Positions 1 through 32,300 of a stretch of DNA of 64,000 nt are shown in pieces. The stretch is from Nansenia antarctica (lineage: Eukaryota; Chordata; Actinopteri; Argentiniformes; Microstomatidae): NCBI GenBank assembly GCA_963989245.1, contig OZ022339.1, positions 38,985,651 through 39,049,650 of the forward strand, written 5' to 3'. The position numbers were made by a program, and so were the translations under genes. Every line of letters begins with the position of its first letter. Position 1 is the stretch's first letter. The notes under the pieces were generated by a model. It saw only the letters and a program-made list of their open reading frames with translations, made no database searches and was not told the DNA's origin.

Positions 1-522
1 GGAGGGGTGCGGGGGGGACTCTACACCCAGACGCTCCAGTGCCTTTGCAGCGAAGGGGGGGTCCCAGCCTCCACCTCTGCTCCTCTCCTACGGCGCCTCC
101 ACTGCCAGGACCACGAGGCTGTTCCCTATGACGTTTTCAGGCATGGCGTGCTTACATGTGCAGTGTTTTCTGACTACATTCGGCGGGCACAGCGGTTGTA
201 TGCGGAGGTGTGTGGCCCAGCCGAGGGGCCTGCAGGACGGGCACTGTGCTTGGCTGTACTGGGGACCCTTATGGAGGCCCTGGAGACCTCCCATGTCTCT
301 GATGCTAATGCTAACACTAAGACCAATCCCTACCTGGAGGCTAATGCAAAGGCTAACCGCTACCTGGAGGCTAGTGCTAAAATCTCGCCCTGTAAGGTGG
401 CCCAGGCTATGGCTGAAGCACACTCATCCAGTGGGGAAGGAGCAGGACCTAACATGGACGCCAAGGAGTTTGAGGATGCAGCTGCAGAGGTCTTCATCAC
501 CCGTGTGAGAGTCGTCTCGTAA
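1..522 (+). CDS. 3' terminal coding exon of an unrecognised gene (partial)
   Basis: The frame is open from the first base of the window to a TAA at 520-522, so the 5' part lies outside the window or behind an unseen acceptor. I do not recognise the family. The first half looks like an ordinary folded helical protein (segments such as YDVFRHGVL and LCLAVLGTLMEALE). The second half holds short imperfect repeats of an NPYLEANAK / NRYLEASAK type, then an acidic stretch and the C-terminus ITRVRVVS. A polyadenylation signal follows at 814-819, which supports a genuine 3' end. It could be the end of a conserved gene or a local hypothetical. No function is proposed. Confidence 0.5.
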   Translation, partial: GGVRGGLYTQTLQCLCSEGGVPASTSAPLLRRLHCQDHEAVPYDVFRHGVLTCAVFSDYIRRAQRLYAEVCGPAEGPAGRALCLAVLGTLMEALETSHVSDANANTKTNPYLEANAKANRYLEASAKISPCKVAQAMAEAHSSSGEGAGPNMDAKEFEDAAAEVFITRVRVVS

Positions 523-1146
523 CTGGTGTCCACTGTAATCACATTAGCACTGTGGGAAGACATGTACATTACATTTAGCCTGATACACTGAGTGCACTGT
601 ACATTTCATTTCAAATGTCAGTATCTATGTTGTTTTGTCAATGAGTTTTGGGCTGCATTTAAGAGAAAAGGCATATCACATGTTTTAATTGTTCTTATGT
701 TCTAATATCATACATATTTCCCCTCACAGCTATGGGGCTGTGAAACAAATGGCCTATTCTGTGTTATCATTTAGAACGTTTAGCTTGAGTGACTCTTTAA
801 TGTTTGATAACTAAATAAAATAGCTTGAACCAATACATATGTCAATGATTCATTGAATCTGGTAAGCCATTCTAAAATCGCGTACTGTGTAAGCCTATAT
901 TCCAGCCCAGTGCTATCTTGATCAAGTTTATAGGCTAAGTTGAATTATTTGCGTTATAGCGCAAGGCTCTGCAAGACCATGGATAGTGATAGATGCGCTT
1001 ACTCCAAGCCTCTGCTGACCTCCACTCGCTAGATGGCGATAATGCATCTTTGAATTGTTTGTAGCGATGTACGAACAGTACGAATCAGTCAAGAAGAAGC
1101 GTAGCTAAGCTTTTCCTGAGAGGCTCGAGTTGTTGTTATTGTCCTT
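523..1146 (+). other. 3' UTR of the first gene and short intergenic gap
   Basis: AT-rich and non-coding. AATAAA at 814-819 lies about 290 bases after the stop codon and is the probable polyadenylation signal. From about 990 the sequence probably contains the promoter and 5' UTR of the HARBI1-like gene. No TATA box was recognised. Confidence 0.5.
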
Positions 1147-3333
1147 GTGTCGGGTGTTCCTGACCTGTTTAAAGTGGTGAACATGGCAGACGAGGACAAG
1201 CTTCGGCCTTTAATGTTCCTGATGACGTACATGCTAATGAAGCGCAGAAGAGACATCAGCGGCGCTGAGACCGAACGACGCAATGAGGTCCAGAGGCGCA
1301 TCCGACACAGGCAGTACTTCTTCCAAAGACAGAGAAGAATGCTCATGGTAATAAAATGTCCATACTTCATCAAAAGCAATCTGTCAGACAGCTATTTGAC
1401 AAAGTTCATGAAGTTAAACATGTTTGGGTCTAATAAAAAAAAAAAAGTGGCAAATGTTTCACTAATAGCTAGTTCACATCCACACAAAGCATTGTTGCAT
1501 GACAATAACAGCCTATTTTTTATTGTACTGCAAATGTCATTTTCAGGCAGTGGGAATGTCATGTATGTATGTAATATCTACATGTATCTATCATGCTTGT
1601 AGTTTTTCAACATATGTGAATTATTTGTTTCACCTTTTGTTTGGTAAGTCAATCTTCCATACCTTCTCGCTTGATGGCAGGACTGCTAGCTTCGCCTCTC
1701 TGTTTCCCTTCAGATGCTGATAGCGCGAGGCACTCGCTGCAACTACAACATCCGCACCCGTGCCTGGACCAACACAGAGAGCACCGATTGGTGGGAGCGT
1801 GTGGTGATGACAGAGTTCCAGCCCTCTGATTGGCTCGAGAAGTTCCGCATGAGCCGCGAGACCTTCTTCTTCCTGTGCAGTAAACTGAAGCCCCGTCTGC
1901 ATCGCAAGGACACCCACTTCCGGCCAGCACTGCCATTAGAGAAGCGTGTGGCCGTGGCGCTGTGGCGGCTGGCGTCGAATGTAGAATACCGCACCATCAG
2001 CAGTCTGTTTGGCGTGGGCAGCTCCACTGTGTGTAAGTGCGTGAGAGACATGTGTCACGCCATCGTCACGCTCCTCCGGCCTGTGTACCTGCAGACTCCC
2101 AGTGAGCAGGAGCTGGAGGACTCATCCCGCCTCTTCCTGTCTCGCTGGGGATTCCCTCACTGTGTGGGTGCTGTGGCAACTCTCCACACGGCCATCCTCA
2201 CCCCGTCTGCCAATGTAGCAGACTTCGCCAATCCTGACGGATGGCTCTCTGTGGTGTCGCAGGTGGGTGAGATGTTTAACCACGCATGATAGAGGGCAAA
2301 AGGGGCTGTTGGATAGAAAATGCTGCTTTGTTGTTGAAAATGAACACACTTTGGCTTAACACACTTAAAGCTCTCATTGGTTCATTGTATTTTTAATTAA
2401 GGCTGCCATCCTTAAAGGTGTTTGTTTCTTAGTCATAAAGACTCATTTTCTAGTCAACCTCCTTTGTCCTCCAAGAGTAGTGCATATGCACAAATAAATA
2501 TTTCAAACATCCAGGTCTATTCTACTAATCATGCAATCTTGATTGGACTGTGAGCTAGTGAAAGTGTTCTGTTTCCTGTCCCTGTGGTGGCCCAGGTGGC
2601 CGTTAACGGGCTTGGGCAATTCTGGGATGTCTGTGCCGGTTTCCCCGGCGGCACTGACCCGGCAGACATCTTGCAGAACTCTGGACTGTGGGCAGCAGCC
2701 TCTGAGGGCGGGCTGTCACCTGATCCGCCCCTGAGCTTCATGGGAAAGCCATTGAGGTATTGTTGACATTGTTATTGATTATTATGATTATTGATTACTA
2801 ATGTTTTTTATCATTGCCTTTTCTTTATCAGGTAAGTTAACTGAGATCACTTTGTCTTGTCCAGGTACGTGTTACTAGGAGAGGCTGGGTTCCCCCTACA
2901 GAGCTGGCTGATGAAGACCTATCCTGAGAAAGTGGAGGAGGAAGAAGAGGCAGAGGAAGGGAAAGAGGAGGGGAATGAGATAGTGCTGACAGAGCCTCAG
3001 CGAGCCTTCAACCAGCGGTTCAGCAGGGCACGGCATGTGGCAGAGGAGGCGCTACTGCGTCTGAGGGCACGCTGGCAGTGTCTGAGCAAGAGAAACGACT
3101 GTGGGCTGGATGTGATACCCACCATGATCCTTGCCTGCTGCATCCTGCACAACGTGTGTGAGACCCAGGGGGACGCCTTCAGGGAGGAGTGGCAGGAGCA
3201 GGTGGCCCAGGTAGAGAGCCCTCAGCCTAGCCACGCACAGCCCCTATCCCCTGACATTGACCACTCCCAGGCAGAGGAGGTCAGGCTGCTCTACTGTGAT
3301 TACTTCCAGCAGAAGCAGCAGCAGGACGACTAG
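1147..3333 (+). CDS. HARBI1-like domesticated Harbinger transposase, four coding exons
   Basis: Coding exons 1147-1347, 1714-2262, 2596-2756 and 2865-3333 have GT/AG borders and join in frame (1380 nt, 459 aa). A second start at 1183 (MADEDK) is an equally good choice. Exon 1 is short and very basic. Exon 2 holds the PIF/Harbinger helix-turn-helix region (VEYRTISSLFGVGSSTVCK) and the first part of the DDE nuclease fold. Exons 3 and 4 complete the fold and end in an acidic, glutamine-rich tail. In this family the catalytic core reads GxVDGTH, GSxHDA and an E in the SRAR helix. Here the first D aligns with A (GAVATLH, codon 2176-2178), the second with P (GGTDPAD), and the E is kept (HVAEEALL). 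There are no terminal repeats around it. Intron-split structure, an intact frame and lost catalysis suggest a host gene rather than a live transposon. The cellular role is unknown. Confidence 0.82.
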
Positions 3334-3709
3334 CACAGTGCCATTGTTTTATGTCAGGTTTGTCCCCAGGACTTGCACAATGTGGCACTGGATTGTATTT
3401 ACAAAACCCAGCTTGTGTTTATTCATGTCAAAATACAGCTAAAATGCTGAATTCACTGAGGAACATCATAATACTTTCGCTTGTCGTTGGCGAGCACAAA
3501 TAGTTACTGGATACTTTGTTTAGTTACTTTACTTTATAGTTTATAGTTACTTTTTTACTTTTTACTTTAGTTACTCATCTTTGATACACTGTCAGAAATA
3601 AGAATATAAAATAAGAACATTAAAATGTTGACCATTGAGTGTGTCACTCACTCTCCTCTGTAATTGTTTTTGTTGGACTGTATTTGTTTCATGGTATTTG
3701 TATATAGTA
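3334..3709 (+). other. 3' UTR and downstream flank of the HARBI1-like gene
   Basis: Non-coding AT-rich sequence. ATTAAA occurs near 3619 and could serve as a polyadenylation signal. A TA-rich run precedes the transposon starting at 3710. No gene seen. Confidence 0.4.
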
Positions 3710-4133
3710 TATAAACCCCTCAAAAAAAGTTCGGAAACGCTTTTTTTGTTGATTATTCCTCCCCTTTAATAATACCAATTGGTATTGTATTTTATATCGT
3801 TGGAAAGCCTGATTAGTCACCTTTACAACGAGGCACAACTTGTAAGGATCATGTATTCGTGGAATGAGCAACACAGCTAAACGTGTGGGTAGCGGCCCAA
3901 AACTATTTGCCAAAATCCCCTATATTCTTCTATTGGTATTCACTCTCGTTTTGAGTTGCTCGGTGGATTGGATGATTGCACTCTCCCACAGTAATAAGGA
4001 AACAACAACACATATTGGCCAATTTACATTGTCAGGGACCTCAGTAGTGTGTGGAAGATCCATACGCAGTCACAACAGCTTGGCACCTCCTCCTCATGCT
4101 GGTCACCAGCCTGGTCACACACTGCTGTGGGAC

Positions 4134-4773
4134 ATTTACATTTACATTTTTAGCATTTAGCAGACGCCTTATTCCAAAGCGACTTACAATCAATACATTT
4201 GAATACTAAGCATGTGAATCAGCAGTCCACTATTCGTTGCAGGAAGAGTACTCTAGCTCGGGCCCGGGGCCACTGATAGAAGGAAAAACCTTCTCCCTAT
4301 TATCGCCTTCTACTAAAACGTTTTATTTTTTTATTTATTTTTTATTACTGGAGAAACTGAGAAACAGTACAAGGGGGGCAGTAGAAGTTCTTAGGGACAC
4401 AGTAAAGGGGAAAGCGGGTGTCTTTAGGAGACGTAGTGGTGAGGGTCAGAAGATGTCTCAGGAGGAGCAGTTAAGATGTAACCTGAAGAGATGGGTCTTC
4501 AGTCTACGACGGAAGATGGGTAGTGACTCTGCCGTTCTGACAGCCGTGGGGAGCTCATTCCACCAGCGGGGAGCCAGTGTTGTGAAGAGACGTGATCGGG
4601 CAGCCCGACTGCTGTGTAGAGGAGGTGGGGCCAGTCGGCCAGCCGAGGTGGAGGAACGGAGTGAGCGGGCAGGGGTTTGGGGGGTTACCATTTCCTTCAG
4701 GTAGGCAGGGGCTGTCCCTTTAGCTGCCTGGTATGCAAGCACCAGGGTCTTGAATCTGATGCGAGCTGCTATC
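4134..4773 (-). mobile_element. 5'-truncated L2-type LINE, minus strand, in the Tc1 element
   Basis: The minus strand reads the C-terminal end of an L2/CR1-clade reverse transcriptase ORF (RIRFKTLVLAYQAAKGTAPA ... RWWNELPTAVRTAESLP) and then the L2 3' tail with ATGTAAATG-type repeats. GGGAC is duplicated at 4129-4133 and 4774-4778, which marks the insertion. It is closely similar to the plus-strand copy at 5503-6833 but keeps only the last part. Confidence 0.85.
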
Positions 4774-4778
4774 GGGAC

Positions 4779-5040
4779 GGCATCCCATTCCTCAACTAGG
4801 ATTTGCCGCAAGTCAGCCAACATGGTTGCGTTGGTGTACGTGCCACTCTGGCACGTACAGCACGTACAGCACGCCCAAGCTGATCCCACAAGTGTTCAAT
4901 TGGGTTGAACTCACGGCAGGCCATTCCACCCTCTCCACTGATTGTGGCTCTGTGGGGGCGAGCGTTGTCATCATGGAGGATGGAGTTAGGTCCCAGATTC
5001 TGGAGATATGGGATCGCCACTGGCCCCAGAATATCATTCC
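4779..5040 (-). pseudogene. Tc1-like transposase C-terminal fragment
   Basis: Minus-strand segments read ILHDDNARPHRA, then FNPIEHLWDQLGRAV, then LRQILVEEWDAVP, spread over more than one frame. This is the conserved end of Tc1 transposases, including the last catalytic-domain helix. The N-terminal DNA-binding half is missing. The reading stops where the L2 copy enters, directly after EEWDAVP. Confidence 0.85.
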
Positions 5041-5062
5041 TTTCAATTAGGTGCCATTCAGG

Positions 5063-5356
5063 CAGGGCCGGTCCTTGGCATAGGCGAACTAGGCGGTCGC
5101 CTAGGGCGCCAAATGCCTGGGGGGCGCCAAATGCATTTCAATAATTTTGTCTCTATGAATTTCATGTCTCTATGAAAACATGTCTCAGCCTACTGTCTAT
5201 TTTTGTCTTGAAACCATTGTTGTCCATATTTTTACTGTTGAATGTGTGGGTGGTGATGAGGCAGTACTGGTGGCTTAATGTGGTGGTGGCGCCCCTAAAA
5301 AATTTTTTGGGCGGGGGGGCATCAAATCATACTCTCGCCTAGGGCACCTAAATGCC
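5063..5356. repeat. Short non-autonomous repeat within the Tc1 element
   Basis: It starts with CAGGGCCGGTCCTTGGC, carries GGCGCC-rich ends (GGTCGCCTAGGGCGCC on the left, CTCGCCTAGGGCACC on the right) and has no coding capacity. It resembles a MITE inserted in the transposon. I could not fix exact borders or a target duplication. Confidence 0.4.
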
Positions 5357-5502
5357 AGTCACACACCTGCCAGCACTTGAAGCTCAAAACGAGAGTGAAT
5401 ACCAACAGAAGAATATTGCAGGGGATTTTGGCAAAACAAATTGGGCCGCTACCCACACGTTTAGCTGTGTTACTCATTCCATGAATGTATGATCCTTACA
5501 AG

Positions 5503-6833
5503 GTGACCTGGAGAGAATCGCTATCTTCTCCACGAACCCTCTCCACTGGAGTTCCCCAGGGTTCCGTCCTAGGGCCCCTACTCTTCTCCCTCTACACCAA
5601 GTCTCTTGGCTCGGTAATCTCTTCACATGGGCTCTCCTACCACAGCTACGCAGACGACACTCAACTCGTCCTGTCCTTCCCCCCGTCTGATGTACACGTG
5701 GCAACCCGTATCTCAGCATGTCTCGCTGACATTTCAACTTGGATGGCTGACCACCATCTCAAGCTCAATCTTAACAAGACCGAGCTCCTCTTCATCCCCG
5801 GGAAAGCCTGCCCTCTCCAAGACTTCTCCATCACAGTGGAGAACTCTACTGTAACCCCCTCCCTGACAGCCAAGAACCTTGGAGTGATCCTGGATAACCG
5901 ACTATCCTGTACGGAGAACATTGCAGCAACGGCTCGCTCCTGCAGATTCTTCCTCTACAACATCAGAAGGATACGACCATTCCTTACCAGAGAGGCAGCG
6001 CAACTCTTGACCCAGGCACTGGTCATCTCCCGCCTGGATTACTGCAATGTACTCCTGGCTGGGCTCCCCGCTTCAGCCATTAGACCTCTGCAGCTCATCC
6101 AGAATGCTGCTGCCCGGCTGGTATTCAACCTCCCCAAAACACTCGCATGTCACCCCTCTCCTTCGCACCCTGCACTGGCTCCCGATAGCAGCTCGCATCA
6201 GATTCAAGACCCTGGTGCTTGCATACCTGGCAGCTAAAGGGACAGCCCCTGCCTACCTGAAGGAAATGGTAACCCCCCAAACCCCTGCCTGCTCACTCCG
6301 CTCCTCCACCTCGACTGGCCGACTGGCCCCACCTCCTCTACACAGCAGTCGGGCTGCCCGATCACGTCTCTTCACAACACTGGCTCCCCGCTGGTGGAAT
6401 GAGCTCCCCACGGCTGTCAGAACGGCAGAGTCACTACCCATCTTCCGTCGTAGACTGAAGACCCATCTCTTCAGGTTACATCTTAACTGCTCCTCCTGAG
6501 ACATCTTCTGACCCTCACCACTACGTCTCCTAAAGACACCCGCTTTCCCCTCTACTGTGTCCCTAATAACTTATATTGCCCCCCTTGTACTGTTTCTCAG
6601 TTTCTCCAGTAATATAAAAAATATATATATATATATATATATATAGTAGAAGGCGATAATAGGGAGAAGGTTTTTCCTTCTATCAGTGGCCCCGGGCCCG
6701 AGCTAGAGTACTCTTCCTGCAACGAATGGTGGACTGCTGATTCACATGCTTGGTATTCAAATGTATTGATTGTAAGTCGCTTTGGAATAAGGCGTCTGCT
6801 AAATGCCAAAAATTTAAATTTAAATTTTAAATG
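5503..6833 (+). mobile_element. 5'-truncated L2-type LINE with broken reverse transcriptase ORF
   Basis: TACAAG occurs at both 5497-5502 and 6834-6839, giving a target-site duplication that splits the right arm of the Tc1 element. The plus strand encodes the RT palm and thumb (VPQGSVLGPLLF, then YADDTQL as the catalytic box, then LGVILDNRLS) up to about 6140. A frameshift follows and reading resumes in another frame at HVTPLLRTLHWLP and continues to HLNCSS at 6499. The 5' end with the endonuclease is missing. A (TA)n run lies near 6616-6645 and the 3' tail is AT-rich. It is dead but fairly young, judging by its similarity to the 4134-4773 copy. Confidence 0.87.
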
Positions 6834-6968
6834 TACAAGTTGTACCCCATTGTAAAGGTGACCAATCAGGCTTTCCAACGATATAAAATACAATACCAAT
6901 TGGAATTATTAAAGGGGAGGAATAATCAACAGAAAAAGCGTTTCCGAACTTTTTTTGAGGGGTTTATA

Positions 6969-7350
6969 CAGGTGCAACTCAAAAAAATTGAATATCGTGC
7001 AAAAGTTCATTTATTTCAGTAATTCAACTTAAAGGGTTAAACTTAGATATTATATAGACTCATTACATGCAAAGCGAGATATTTCAAGCCTTTATTTGTT
7101 ATAAATCTGATGATTATGGCTTACAGCTTATGAAAACCCCAAATTAAATATCTCAGAAATTTTTTATATTACATGAAATCAATAAGAAAAGGATTTTAAA
7201 TACAGAAATGTCAGCCCTCTGAAAAGTTTAATCATGCATATGTACAATGAATGCAATGAGTCTATATAATATTCAAGTTTAACCCTTTACGTTGAATTAC
7301 TGAAATGAATGAACTTTTGCACGATATTCTAATTTTTTGAGTTGCACCTG
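6969..7350. mobile_element. Tc1/mariner-type MITE, copy 1
   Basis: Terminal inverted repeats CAGGTGCAACTCAAAAAA and its complement bound a 382-bp palindromic element without coding capacity, flanked by TA on both sides. It abuts the right end of the Tc1-like element, so it used the TA at that border. A second copy lies at about 24155-24530. Confidence 0.8.
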
Positions 7351-7352
7351 TA

Positions 7353-9126
7353 TATAGAATACTACTCAGATACTGAATATATGGCTTAACATGTATTAAC
7401 ATACCGAATACAATGCTTCTAGCAAAGAAACAGAGAAAGACTTCTGAGGACAGGGATTCAAGAAAGAGAGAGAGAGATTCTGCTCAAATACCTTCTGAAA
7501 GTTCAGTTAATATTCATGAGGGTTTACGTTAACTTCAAGATGATTATTAAAAAAACAACAGTGAAATAATAGTCTACGAGTTATTATGTAATTCTTTAAC
7601 ATGACCACACGATGTCATTAGATTACTACAAACGTGTGTGGCTTGACTTGTACTTGTATTTGCTGCATGCAATGTTATGATTGTTTGCTATCATATTGCA
7701 TTAATTCATTCGGTTTCGTCAACTGCACAATGATTCATACATTTATATTATCTTTATTTCTACGCATATTAATTGGCATTAGCGCATATCATGAGTGGGT
7801 GGGAATAGTAGTAGTATTCCTTTCTTTCTATATTTGCAAAACCCACCTCACACTCAATGCAGTGCGCCACGATAATGGCCAGGTACCATAATAATGCTAA
7901 TTTCATTATTCAAGACATAATTATTAGCCCTGTTCAGAGTTCTATATTTGCACGGTGCCCTTTGCTATGCATCGACCGAACTTGTCAGGTTCATTTCTGA
8001 TAGGGAAATAGGATCCCGCCCCTTTTATCCAATTGGCTCCTCACATCCATGTCCCGTGCAAACACACCTGTCACTCACTGTGGTTGCTTAGTACCGTCTT
8101 GGCATCAAACTAGAGTGTGCCATGCCGACGGTTTTCTACAGAAGACGCAATGATCTGCAAATAAGTGGGACTGCTAGCGAGATAAATCTATCCTGCGATC
8201 GAATGCCCTCGATTTTTTCTTTCATTTGGTGGTTAGTGGTCTTAGCCATTTAGCTATTAACCTCGTCAAAATGATACGGATTGATATCGAATGCCGTCTT
8301 GCAAAGTAATGCTAGCTAGCTAGTCGGCCAAATCTGGGTTTGGTCATTTCTCAGCCTCCCAGTCAGTCAGTCAGTCAGTCAGTGCCATCACCAGGCAGCA
8401 TCACACGGGGCTGACACATCACGGAGGCGTTGAGCTAAGTGATCCATTAGCCAGCTAGCTACACGCTGGTGAAGTTTGACAGGATAGGAGGAGGACATTA
8501 TTGTGCGGGGCAGTCTGGAGACTGTCATTAGAAGCATATGGATTAGAAGCCTCGACTGCTTGGTGTACTTTGTTGTTTTTAAGGCGGGATATCTGTGGCT
8601 TTAGGGGTGGACAGCACAGAGAAGGTGGCTAGCTAACGTTAGCTATCTTAGTTGGATGTCGGCGCGACAGTGCAGTGTGTCCCGTCGTCTCAGGGACGGA
8701 CGCTGAAGACATTTGACTAGGGTTGGCAGAGACGAGACAAACGGACAGGGATAGTAGGAGTTACCATCTTTTGCGCTTCGGTATAATCTAAAACCAGGCT
8801 AGGACCGAGCATATCTGGGGAGAGGCCCTGCCTTGCCTTGCACAGCCCTCCGTCTAGTCTGGACAGTACTGCCCCCTCTTCCCTGACTCACCCGTGATTC
8901 GCTCAGGTCCGTTTCACGGTTGAAGTCGGACGCTTTTCGGCAGGGGGACAGGACTGTGACAGCGAGGCCCCAAGCAGCTCCCCTCCCCCCCATTCCCACA
9001 TCCAGCTCCTCAATCCAACACCCCCTCGCTCGGTTTTCGAAGCGAGGAACAGGGATATCTATCGCATTAAACCGAAGTCAAGCCTAATCGAGTCCCGTCT
9101 GAACCGGGCTGCCAAGCTAGGGAGGG
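7353..9126 (+). promoter_or_regulatory. Upstream region and 5' UTR of gna11
   Basis: No gene was seen in this 1.8 kb. The part after about 8000 is less AT-rich, contains AGTC tetramer repeats (about 8361-8384) and GCTAGC strings, and becomes GC-rich with several CG dinucleotides near 8600-9100. It probably holds the promoter and a long 5' UTR leading into the ATG at 9127. The start of transcription cannot be placed. Confidence 0.45.
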
Positions 9127-32167
<23,041 letters not shown>

Positions 32168-32237
32168 GAGCTCACATACACGCGCATACCTTCTCCCCAT
32201 CGCACAACACACGTCCCGCTGAGAGATTGCTCAGCTC

Positions 32238-32300
<63 letters not shown>

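Larger units (their letters stand above)
3710..6968. mobile_element. Tc1-like DNA transposon carrying two nested L2 insertions
   Basis: The ends are inverted copies: TATAAACCCCTC at 3710 matches GAGGGGTTTATA ending at 6968. Inverted similarity continues for roughly 250 bp (3710-3965 against 5380-5502 plus 6840-6968). A decayed Tc1-type transposase C-terminus lies inside on the minus strand (4779-5040). Two L2 LINEs interrupt the element, each with its own target duplication. With the L2 copies and an inner MITE removed, it would be a Tc1-sized element of about 1 kb that is already internally reduced. It cannot encode an active transposase. Confidence 0.8.

Noticed and set aside
4237..4704. 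Plus-strand frame of 155 codons
   Set aside because: Antisense shadow of the L2 copy. The minus strand shows the real RT C-terminus.
7634..7891. Frame of 85 codons upstream of gna11
   Set aside because: No domain, no splice context and AT-rich composition. Probably chance.
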